Below, in pieces: positions 45,271 to 51,843 of a stretch of DNA of 64,000 nt. A program made the translations under genes and the position numbers. Position 1 is the stretch's first letter. Each line of letters opens with the position of its first letter. The DNA lies in the NCBI GenBank assembly GCA_964486295.1, contig CAZAMF010000004.1:151557-215556 (forward strand), in the 5' to 3' direction. Under the pieces are notes generated by a model. The model did not search any database. It had not been told where the DNA came from and was given only the letters and a program-made list of their open reading frames with translations. The stretch comes from CALBZG01 sp964486295 (lineage in GTDB: Bacteria > Bacillota > Clostridia > Peptostreptococcales > Anaerovoracaceae).

Positions 45271-46356
45271 TTATGCCGGCATATTCTTCACGTTCTCTTT
45301 GACCAGCCAATCCATGACCTTATCAAGAAGCAGCGTTGTAACGATATTTTCCTTGCCAGCATATTCTTCAAAAGGTTTTCCATAGGCTTTCTCAAAATCT
45401 TCCGGTGTGTTGAATCCCTGTTCCTTGAGGATGTTCAGCATCCCTTCGTCATATTCCTTGTTGCTGACATCGATTTTTTCATTACGTGCAATGGTATACA
45501 GGATCAGTTCCTGCTTGCAAACCACCTCTGCCTGCTGTTTCGAATAATCGGCAAATTCTTCTTCAGTCATGCCGACGTAAGTTTTCAGGAAATCGGCAAA
45601 TTCCATTCCATATTGGTCTGCATAAGACTGGTAAAACTCTTTGTTCTGGTCGATCCTCGCCTGCAGTTCTTTTTCAGGATATTTGATGATTTCACTGGAG
45701 TCTACAATTTTGGTCCAGATTGAATTCTGGACATTGGCAAGCTCCGCATCTTCCTTTTGTTTGGTAACGGTTTTTTTGAGATCAGCCATATACTCATCTG
45801 TGGTTTTAAAATCGCTGACGCTCTTCACAAAATCCAAATTGAATTCCGGTACGATGGCAGCTCCTTCTTTATAGTTGACCGTTATTTCGAACTGTGCCTT
45901 GGCGGATTTCAACGTTTCCGAGCCGTAGTCATCCGGGAAAGTCACATCAATGGTAAATGTGCTTCCGATTTCTTTTCCGATAATCTGATCCTCAAAGCCC
46001 GGGATCATGGACCCTGAACCGATGACAAGAGATTGTCCAGCAGCGGTGCCTCCGTCAAAAGCTTTGCCGTCTATGGTCCCCTTGTAGTCCAGATTGATTG
46101 TATCGCCTTTTGCAACCTTTCCGGTTGTGATTTTTTCAGGAGCAGCAACTGACTGAAGCGCACTATTCAATGCTTCATCGATATCTGCCTGGGTGACTTT
46201 CACTTCGTTATACTTAACATCCAGGCCGGTGTAATCTCCGACTTTGATATAATCCGCCAGATTATAATTGTAAACATCAGTTAAACTGCTTCCGCAGGAT
46301 GCCATTGTCATTGTCACAGCAGATACCAGCACAACTGCCAATATTTTTTTAATCAT
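45271..46356 (-). CDS. Trigger-factor-like FKBP peptidyl-prolyl isomerase lipoprotein
   Basis: A 361-residue protein made of trigger-factor parts but exported: an N-terminal lipoprotein signal peptide with the lipobox ending MASC (Cys21), then an FKBP-type isomerase domain (GDTINLDYKGTIDGKAFDGGTAAGQ, IPGFEDQIIGKEIGSTFTIDVTFPDDYG) and a helical trigger-factor C-terminal domain (ELQARIDQNKEFYQSYADQYGM onward). The ribosome-binding N-domain with its GFRKGK-like loop is absent. It is therefore not the cytosolic chaperone Tig, but likely a surface-anchored foldase for secreted proteins, comparable in role to PrsA (inference). It lies 24 bases after rplT and may be read from the infC operon. Confidence 0.88.
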   Translation of the reverse strand: MIKKILAVVLVSAVTMTMASCGSSLTDVYNYNLADYIKVGDYTGLDVKYNEVKVTQADIDEALNSALQSVAAPEKITTGKVAKGDTINLDYKGTIDGKAFDGGTAAGQSLVIGSGSMIPGFEDQIIGKEIGSTFTIDVTFPDDYGSETLKSAKAQFEITVNYKEGAAIVPEFNLDFVKSVSDFKTTDEYMADLKKTVTKQKEDAELANVQNSIWTKIVDSSEIIKYPEKELQARIDQNKEFYQSYADQYGMEFADFLKTYVGMTEEEFADYSKQQAEVVCKQELILYTIARNEKIDVSNKEYDEGMLNILKEQGFNTPEDFEKAYGKPFEEYAGKENIVTTLLLDKVMDWLVKENVKNMPA

Positions 46357-46380
46357 TTTGTTTTCCTTTTCCGACCGACT

Positions 46381-46740
46381 CTATTTGCCGGCTGCGCCTT
46401 TTGCAGTCTCGCAAAGCTTCGCAAAGCCCGCTGCATCATAGATTGCCATTTCAGAAAGCATCTTTCTGTTGATATCGATATTGGACTTTCTGAGTCCGTC
46501 CATCAGCCTGGAATAAGAGATGCCGTTCATACGTGCGCCTGCGTTGATACGGGCGATCCATAAGCTTCTAAAATCTCTCTTCTTGTTTTTTCTTCCGATA
46601 TAAGCGCTTCTCAAAGATCTCATGACCGCAGTATTAGCGACCTTGAACTGTTTGCTTTTTGCGCCATAGAACCCTTTTGCCTGCTTAAGAACCTTTTTAT
46701 GTCTTTTATGAGCGTTTAAGCCCTTCTTAACTCTTGCCAT
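46381..46740 (-). CDS. rplT: 50S ribosomal protein L20
   Basis: The 119-residue protein opens MARVKKGLNAHKRHKKVLKQAKGF, with RRSAYIGRKNKKRDFR-like SAYIGRKNKKRDFRSLW and GISYSRLMDGLRKS, all standard. Besides its ribosome role, L20 in Firmicutes represses the infC-rpmI-rplT operon by binding the leader mRNA. Confidence 0.98.
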   Translation of the reverse strand: MARVKKGLNAHKRHKKVLKQAKGFYGAKSKQFKVANTAVMRSLRSAYIGRKNKKRDFRSLWIARINAGARMNGISYSRLMDGLRKSNIDINRKMLSEMAIYDAAGFAKLCETAKGAAGK

Positions 46741-46758
46741 TATTCATTACCTCCCACA

Positions 46759-46959
46759 CTATTTACCCATTGAACGTAACATTCTCTTTAAATCAGCACT
46801 CTTCAGAAGAGTGGCTTTTCTCAGCCCTCTTTTTCTCTTTGCGCTTTTCTTAGTCAGAATGTGGCTCTTGTATGCCTTGTTACGCTTGATTTTGCCTGTA
46901 CCGGTCAGTTTGAGTCTTTTGCAAGCGCCTCTGTGAGACTTCATCTTATTTTTTGCCAT
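46759..46959 (-). CDS. rpmI: 50S ribosomal protein L35
   Basis: A 66-residue basic protein, MAKNKMKSHRGACKRLKLTGTGKIKRNKAYKSHILTKKSAKRKRGL, the full and canonical L35. Between infC and rplT, in the usual order. Confidence 0.98.
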   Translation of the reverse strand: MAKNKMKSHRGACKRLKLTGTGKIKRNKAYKSHILTKKSAKRKRGLRKATLLKSADLKRMLRSMGK

Positions 46960-46992
46960 TTGTATGTCTTCCTTTCAATATTATTAACATCT

Positions 46993-47559
46993 TTATTCGG
47001 CATCAGTCCGGGTATCCATATCCGATGTCATTTCTTTTTTCTCCGGCTTTTCTTGTTTTGGTGCCATTATCATAATCAGACTTCTACCCTCAAATACAGC
47101 GGGCTTCTCAACAAGGCCGACCGGGCTCAGACATTCGGCGAATTTATGCATCACCTCTCTGCCGCGATCAACATAATCACGTTCTCTGCCGCGAAAACGC
47201 AGACTAACCTTCAATTTATCGCCATCTTTGAGAAACTTCGAAGCCGTGTTGGCTTTTACCTGTATGTCATGATCCTCAATAAATGTGGACAAACGAATCT
47301 CTTTGATTTCGGTTATCTTCTGCTTTTTTTTAGCTTCCTTTTCTTTTCGCTGAAGCTCATATCTGTATTTTCCGTAATCAAGAATTTTACAAACCGGAGG
47401 GTTTGCACTCGGCGAAATATTTACCAGGTCCAGATTCTTTTCGGTTGCCAATCTTAAAGCATCATCCAGACTCATAATCCCCAGCATTTTTCCGTCATCG
47501 TCAATCACTCTCAATTCTTTATCACGAATTTCTTCGTTGATCTGATTTTCCTTGCTAAT
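46993..47559 (-). CDS. infC: Translation initiation factor IF-3 (AUU start)
   Basis: Prevents premature subunit joining and checks the initiator tRNA. The frame is open well upstream, but the Bacillus-like N-terminus (M/I)SKENQINEEIRDKELRVID begins at an ATT codon at 47559, with GAGGAGGT placed 8 bases before it. AUU initiation is the known hallmark of infC, used for self-control because IF-3 rejects AUU starts. The 188 residues contain the linker GKYRYELQRKEKEAKKKQ and the C-domain RFRGRERDYVDRGREV. The acidic C-terminal tail is longer than usual. It is preceded by a 200-base attenuator leader. Confidence 0.93.
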   Translation of the reverse strand: MSKENQINEEIRDKELRVIDDDGKMLGIMSLDDALRLATEKNLDLVNISPSANPPVCKILDYGKYRYELQRKEKEAKKKQKITEIKEIRLSTFIEDHDIQVKANTASKFLKDGDKLKVSLRFRGRERDYVDRGREVMHKFAECLSPVGLVEKPAVFEGRSLIMIMAPKQEKPEKKEMTSDMDTRTDAE

Positions 47560-47589
47560 TGGTATGCACCTCCTCATAATCAAAACATA

Positions 47590-47618
47590 AAAGCGGATAC
47601 TGTTTGAGTATCCGCTTT
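47590..47618 (-). terminator. Attenuator in the infC-rpmI-rplT leader
   Basis: AAAGCGGATAC (47590-47600) pairs perfectly with GTATCCGCTTT (47608-47618), followed on the minus strand by TATGTTTTG. It lies between the operon promoter and the infC ribosome site, so it must be conditional. AGTTTCCGCTT upstream in the RNA (47699-47709) can pair with the attenuator arm nearer the promoter with one mismatch, forming an antiterminator. This is the layout of the L20 leader of Bacillus. Confidence 0.8.
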
Positions 47619-47731
47619 GAATGAGCACACGCAATCAATCCTTATCGTGTCAACATGCTCTGATCATATTTACCCTAAAAGCTTTCGCCATTTAAGGTGA
47701 GAAGCGGAAACTCCTTCTTTATCACTGGCAA
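47619..47731 (-). ncRNA. Leader RNA of infC operon (L20-leader type)
   Basis: The roughly 110 bases between the promoter and the attenuator. They include the antiterminator strand at 47699-47709. Identification as the L20-binding leader rests on position and on the two exclusive pairings, not on a covariance-model match. Confidence 0.6.
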
Positions 47732-47760
47732 AGTTTATCATTCAGACTGTGTCCTGTCAA
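47732..47760 (-). promoter_or_regulatory. Promoter of infC-rpmI-rplT
   Basis: Minus strand TTGACA (47755-47760), 17-base spacer, TAAACT (47732-47737) preceded by TGA (extended -10). Divergent from lexA. Confidence 0.75.
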
Positions 47761-47810
47761 GTATTTTCAGTTATTTTCTGCAATCCCGCGGCCGTTTTAC
47801 GCAAAGTTCT

Positions 47811-47848
47811 GAACAAGTGTTTACTTTTTGTTCGCGCCATGCTATTAT
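47811..47848 (+). promoter_or_regulatory. lexA promoter with overlapping SOS box
   Basis: TTTACT (47820-47825), 17-base spacer, TATTAT (47843-47848). GAACAAGTGTTT (47811-47822) matches the Gram-positive LexA site GAAC-N4-GTTC except for the last base and overlaps the -35, as expected for autorepression. Confidence 0.65.
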
Positions 47849-47874
47849 TATCCAAATGGAAAGGATGTGATGTA

Positions 47875-48528
47875 TTGGAAAATCTGAAAAAGCGGGAAAT
47901 CGAAATCCTGGAATATATGAAATCTGAGATCAAGAAAAAAGGTTACCCTCCTACAGTGCGGGAGATCTGTACGGCTTTAGGCATCAAATCCACATCGACT
48001 ACACATAAAGACATTGATAATCTTGTTCATAAAGGATATATCGTGAAGGATCCTTCAAAGCCGAGGGCTCTCATGATCATGGACCCCGGTAGCGCTGTGA
48101 AAAGTCACGAGATACCTGCTATCCGCGGCAATACCGAGCGGACAGATGTGATCGATATCCCCATCGTGGGAAGGATCGCCGCAGGCACACCGATCCTGGC
48201 GGAACAGAATATCGAAGACACATTTCCGATCCCTGCGCGTTTTGCTGGAAGAGGCACCAATTTCATGCTGACCGTCCGCGGCGATTCGATGATAGAAGCC
48301 GGTATCTATGACGGGGATTATATCCTGGTAGAGCAACAGAATACCGCCCAGAACGGTGATATCGTAGTTGCCATGGTGGACGGCTTTGAGAGCGAAGCGA
48401 CCGTAAAGACTTTCTACAGAGAAAATGGCCATATCCGGCTGCAGCCCGAAAATTCATCCATGTCCCCTATCATTTTGAAGGATGTTAAGATCTTGGGCAA
48501 GGTTAAAGGCGTTTTCCGATACTTTTAA
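47875..48528 (+). CDS. lexA: LexA repressor
   Basis: SOS repressor that cleaves itself when RecA filaments form. The start is the TTG at 47875 (MENLKKREIEILEYMK), with AAAGGA 9 bases upstream; the longer open frame crosses the promoter and is not translated. The 217 residues have a winged helix-turn-helix (YPPTVREICTALGIKSTSTTHKDIDNL), the Ala-Gly cleavage site in GRIAAGTP, the catalytic Ser in VRGDSMIEAGI and the Lys region NGDIVVAMVDGFESEATVK. Divergent from infC. A terminator follows at once. Confidence 0.95.
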   Translation: MENLKKREIEILEYMKSEIKKKGYPPTVREICTALGIKSTSTTHKDIDNLVHKGYIVKDPSKPRALMIMDPGSAVKSHEIPAIRGNTERTDVIDIPIVGRIAAGTPILAEQNIEDTFPIPARFAGRGTNFMLTVRGDSMIEAGIYDGDYILVEQQNTAQNGDIVVAMVDGFESEATVKTFYRENGHIRLQPENSSMSPIILKDVKILGKVKGVFRYF

Positions 48529-48536
48529 TTTCCAGA

Positions 48537-48553
48537 CCGTGCAGTTAGCACGG
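48537..48553 (+). terminator. lexA terminator
   Basis: CCGTGC-AGTTA-GCACGG followed by TTTTTTA, ten bases after the lexA stop. Confidence 0.85.
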
Positions 48554-48582
48554 TTTTTTATTTCAAGTATACCGCTGCATAG

Positions 48583-48657
48583 AAAATAGCCGGAGCGGTG
48601 CTCATCCTTGGTGGCGCTGTATTCGGCGAGTTGTTCAGACGCGAAGCAAAACAATAG
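48583..48657 (+). pseudogene. Remnant of a membrane-protein C-terminus
   Basis: Between the lexA terminator and the next gene, a plus-strand frame of 24 codons reads KIAGAVLILGGAVFGELFRR and then EAKQ and a stop. The hydrophobic helix ending in a Glu-Leu and a charged tail looks like the last helix of an EamA/DMT transporter. It is preceded directly by an in-frame TAG and has no start or ribosome site, so if real it is a decayed gene end. The evidence is short and could be chance. Confidence 0.4.
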
Positions 48658-48665
48658 AATGAACC

Positions 48666-48708
48666 AAAAGACAGACACGAACACCATAAGTGTTCGTGTC
48701 TGTCTTTT
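48666..48708. terminator. Long bidirectional hairpin after the aminotransferase gene
   Basis: A 19-bp perfect stem (48666-48684 with 48690-48708) around the loop CATAA, with AAAA/TTTT feet. It lies about 55 bases past the aminotransferase stop on the minus strand and closes the region on both strands. Confidence 0.85.
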
Positions 48709-48764
48709 GTGTGCGTTTGGTTTGAATGAAGATTTCTGGATTGCTTGATTCGTGGATTTACTGA

Positions 48765-50090
48765 TTACTTAATCATATTGTCAACGGAATCCAATACCTT
48801 GTCCATAATAGATACGGCTCTTTTTAATTCTTCTTCCGTTATGATGAGCGGTGGAGCCACCATGATCATATTTTCATGGCTGTAGGTGGCGAAGCCTTCT
48901 TTTTTTAGCATACCGATAATTTTACCCATAATGCCTTCCGGATCTTTGCCATACGGAACGATGGCTTCACGGGTCTCTTTGCTTCTGACTAATTCGATGG
49001 AGGAGAACAGACCAATGTATCTGACTTGTCCCACGCATTCATGCTTTTTATGCAGATCTTCAAGCAGCTGTCCCAGCAGCTTTCCCTGTTTCTCAACATT
49101 CGATTGTATATTCAACCGCTTGTATTCCGATAAGGTTGCCACCACTGCGGCGCAGCCCATCGGATGAGCCGAATAAGTCAGCCCGCAGAGCATCACTTTG
49201 TCGTCGAAATATTCAGCGATCTTCTTGCCTACGATCACGCCGCCAAGAGGCACATAACCGCAAGTGCATCCTTTTGCAAAAGTAACAAGATCCGGGATAA
49301 CATCGAACTGCTGATATGCAAAGCATGGGCCAGTCCTGTGCCATCCGGCCATGACTTCATCACAGACCATCAGGATGTCATATCGGTCGCAGAGCGCTCT
49401 GACACCCTTCATATAGCCTTTAGGAGGGATAAGTATCCCATTAGACCCCACTACTGTTTCCATAAAAATTGCAGCGATCTGGTCAGGGCCTTCATATTTG
49501 ATTTGGTTATCCAGCAATTCAAGGTAAAAATCGGTTACATCTTCTTCTGTATCAAATTTGCAGGCTTTCGGTGCTCTGTACGCATAAGGACCGTCAAATT
49601 TTACGAATCCCGGGCCGCCCGGTTCATTGGCAAAATGCCGCGGCTCTCCGGTCAGCATCCCGGCGCCGGCAGAAGAGCCGTGATAGCTTCTATACATAGA
49701 AAATATTTTTAGTTTTTTGGTATACAGCCTGGCAAATTTGATGGCATTTTCATTGGACTCAGCGCCGGCGTTTGTAAAAAACACTTTTGATCCGTCAATA
49801 CCTGATGCCTCGACAATCAATTTTGCTGCTTCGGATCTGACATCAAGCGCATATCCCGGACCGATGAACGGTATTTTCTCAGCCTGCGATTTAATTGCAT
49901 CCACGATCGCTTTGTTTCCATGGCCGAGATTTGCATTCACGAGTTGAGATGACATATCCATATACTGGTTTCCATCCTCATCCCAAAAATAGATGCCCTC
50001 TGCTTTAGTAATGACAGTCGGATTTATTTTTCCCTGGGCTGACCATGAGTGCAGATTGTATTTAAGACTATTATCGCGAATTTCTGACAT
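48765..50090 (-). CDS. Class III omega-aminotransferase
   Basis: PLP enzyme moving an amino group from an omega-amino compound to pyruvate or 2-oxoglutarate. The 441 residues contain FTNAGAESNENAIKFAR, YRSYHGSS, the PLP-ring Asp244 in CDEVMAGWHRTG and the Schiff-base Lys273 in TFAKGCTCGYVPLGG. The start MSEIRDNSLKYNLHSWSAQG has GGAAGGAG upstream. Substrate cannot be fixed: 4-aminobutyrate, beta-alanine, putrescine and taurine transaminases all lie in this group; the HSWSAQG and FSSQL-like N-terminus reminds me of taurine enzymes. In this genome 4-aminobutyrate would fit, giving succinate semialdehyde for AbfH. It follows the aldehyde dehydrogenase by 71 bases in a sigma-54 controlled unit. 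Confidence 0.85.
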   Translation of the reverse strand: MSEIRDNSLKYNLHSWSAQGKINPTVITKAEGIYFWDEDGNQYMDMSSQLVNANLGHGNKAIVDAIKSQAEKIPFIGPGYALDVRSEAAKLIVEASGIDGSKVFFTNAGAESNENAIKFARLYTKKLKIFSMYRSYHGSSAGAGMLTGEPRHFANEPGGPGFVKFDGPYAYRAPKACKFDTEEDVTDFYLELLDNQIKYEGPDQIAAIFMETVVGSNGILIPPKGYMKGVRALCDRYDILMVCDEVMAGWHRTGPCFAYQQFDVIPDLVTFAKGCTCGYVPLGGVIVGKKIAEYFDDKVMLCGLTYSAHPMGCAAVVATLSEYKRLNIQSNVEKQGKLLGQLLEDLHKKHECVGQVRYIGLFSSIELVRSKETREAIVPYGKDPEGIMGKIIGMLKKEGFATYSHENMIMVAPPLIITEEELKRAVSIMDKVLDSVDNMIK

Positions 50091-50161
50091 TTTTCTGTTC
50101 TCCTTCCACTTTAAATGCTTGGTTCTTGTATCTGATTTCTATAAATATATTCGATAATTAT

Positions 50162-51583
50162 TTAAACGTCGATTTTCGCTCTTACAGCAGCATTGTCAAA
50201 AAGAGCTTCATCCGTTGGCTGATAGGAAGGAATCTCTCTGGCTACATACGTGTAGTTCAGCAGATCTTTCCAGGTGGCATTGTGGGAAATCGAATTGTGT
50301 CCCCAGGTGCCGCAGCCTATAGTAAGAGACATCGGAAATCCGCAGGTCCAGGATCCTGAATTTGACAGTGATTGCGGAAGATTTACACAAACCTTGCAGA
50401 CCGGTATTTTTTCGCCCAGTTTCGTTACTCTTTCTTTCACAGTCGTATGGATCCCGCAGCTATGCCCTTTCCCCTGATATTCCAGAATATTCATCATCTG
50501 CTGCATGCCGTCTTCAAAGTCCTTACACTTTCTAAGGCTGGCTACAGGGGATAATTTTTCTCCGGTTAAAGGGAACTCATTGCCGTATCCCGCATTATCT
50601 TCCACAAGGATGATTTTCGTATCGGCAGGTACGTCAACTCCGGCCATTTCGGCGATGCTGACAGCGCTCTGGGCAACGATCTGTCTGTTGAGGTCGTGAT
50701 TCTTTGGCGTTTCCGGCCAGATGGTGGTAAGGATTTTCTGTTTGTCTTCAGAATGATCTTTGATCACAGCGGCGCCGGCCTTGGTGATTGCTTTTACAAA
50801 ATCGTCGTAACAATCCTCAAAGCATATAATATTGTTTTCTGTGGAGCATGAGGTCGCATGATCAAAGCTCTTGGAACGGATGATCATATCTGCTGTTTTA
50901 TCGAGATCTGTGGTGCCGTCAATCAGGCAGACTACATTACCCGTCCCGACTCCGATGGCAGGATTCCCTGACGAATAAGCCTGTCTCACCATCGGTGTCC
51001 CGCCGGTTGCCAGGATGAAATCCACCTGCTTCATCAAAGCCTGCGACGAATCAATGGAGACATATTCCGGATCCATAGCCTGGACCAGATCGGCAGGCGC
51101 TCCCATTTTGACCAGTGCTTTTCTTATTTCTTCAACTACAGCGTAATTCGTCTTTCTTGCCTTTGGATGAGGTGCAAGTATGATGGCATTTCTTGTCTTC
51201 AAAGCCATAAGCGACTTGACAACCGGAGTGGCCTCTCCATTGGTTACCGGTAAAATCGCGCCGATCACGCCCATAGGCCGCGCATATTTTTCGATGCCGA
51301 TCTTGTCGTCAACATCTACTAATCCAACAGATTTTCCGTCTTTCATCTGATAATAGGCTCCCTTCACTTTGGTGAAGATCTTCGCCTGCTTATCCTTGAC
51401 GATTCCCATTTTCGATTCTTCCACCAGCATTTCGGAAAGTCTCCATGCTGTTTCCTGCTTAGTCAGTGCGTAAGCTACGGCACATGTCAATTCGTCAACC
51501 TGTTCCTGTGTAAAATTCTCCGCAATCGCCTGAGCCGCTCTCGCTTTTGCGATCAATCCTGCTACATATTCATCATAATTCAT
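50162..51583 (-). CDS. CoA-acylating aldehyde dehydrogenase
   Basis: Oxidises an aldehyde to its acyl-CoA with NAD(P) (or the reverse). The 473 residues match the SucD / EutE / SauS branch: no Glu general base of hydrolytic ALDHs, PMGVIGAILPVTNGEATPVVKS, LAPHPKARKT, VGTGNVVCLID, catalytic Cys247 in HATSCSTEN, and the C-terminal GCGTWGHNSISHNATWKDLLNY. C. kluyveri SucD (succinate semialdehyde, CoA-acylating) and sulfoacetaldehyde dehydrogenase SauS are the nearest families I recall. Coupled to a class III aminotransferase, it should handle the semialdehyde that enzyme makes. It is the first gene after the sigma-54 promoter, 50 bases downstream of it. Confidence 0.87.
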   Translation of the reverse strand: MNYDEYVAGLIAKARAAQAIAENFTQEQVDELTCAVAYALTKQETAWRLSEMLVEESKMGIVKDKQAKIFTKVKGAYYQMKDGKSVGLVDVDDKIGIEKYARPMGVIGAILPVTNGEATPVVKSLMALKTRNAIILAPHPKARKTNYAVVEEIRKALVKMGAPADLVQAMDPEYVSIDSSQALMKQVDFILATGGTPMVRQAYSSGNPAIGVGTGNVVCLIDGTTDLDKTADMIIRSKSFDHATSCSTENNIICFEDCYDDFVKAITKAGAAVIKDHSEDKQKILTTIWPETPKNHDLNRQIVAQSAVSIAEMAGVDVPADTKIILVEDNAGYGNEFPLTGEKLSPVASLRKCKDFEDGMQQMMNILEYQGKGHSCGIHTTVKERVTKLGEKIPVCKVCVNLPQSLSNSGSWTCGFPMSLTIGCGTWGHNSISHNATWKDLLNYTYVAREIPSYQPTDEALFDNAAVRAKIDV

Positions 51584-51633
51584 ATTTTGTAAAACCTCCT
51601 AATATATAGTTTGCCCCTTTTACTTTATTATTT

Positions 51634-51650
51634 TGCAAGAACTGTGCCAA
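51634..51650 (-). promoter_or_regulatory. Sigma-54 (-24/-12) promoter
   Basis: The minus strand reads TTGGCACAGTTCTTGCA, a full match to the consensus TGGCAC-N5-TTGCW with the GG and GC at the right distance. It lies about 50 bases upstream of the aldehyde dehydrogenase start and downstream of a sigma-54 activator gene. Confidence 0.92.
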
Positions 51651-51691
51651 CCTGAAATCGTTGAAATTCCGAGCCAGTGTCGGGAACATAA

Positions 51692-51722
51692 TAAAAATAC
51701 CGATACAAATATGTATCGGTAT
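51692..51722 (-). terminator. Terminator of the sigma-54 activator gene
   Basis: ATACCGATACA (51697-51707) and TGTATCGGTAT (51712-51722) form an 11-bp perfect stem; the minus strand continues TTTTATTATG. It insulates the catabolic unit from its regulator gene. Confidence 0.85.
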
Positions 51723-51798
51723 GGTTCAATATTCTGATAATTTCTCAGGATCGTTTGGTAAACAAGGGTTTCGCAGCACGATACACTATCGTATCAAT

Positions 51799-51831
51799 GA
51801 TTCATTTGTGAATCGAATCCACTTCGATTCA
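51799..51831. promoter_or_regulatory. Overlapping palindromes, candidate upstream activating sequence
   Basis: TGAATCGAA-TCCAC-TTCGATTCA (51809-51831, 9-bp perfect arms) overlaps GATTCA-TTTG-TGAATC (51799-51814). The sites lie about 150-180 bases upstream of the sigma-54 promoter, right where an activator should bind, and just past the activator gene. Confidence 0.65.
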
Positions 51832-51843
51832 GTTCAGCCGCTT

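Noticed and set aside
45271..46356. Housekeeping trigger factor tig
   Set aside because: It has a lipoprotein signal peptide and lacks the ribosome-binding domain.
48454..48687. Minus-strand 77-codon frame next to lexA
   Set aside because: It overlaps lexA and its terminator and shows no protein-like pattern; the plus-strand relic at 48583-48657 explains the region better.
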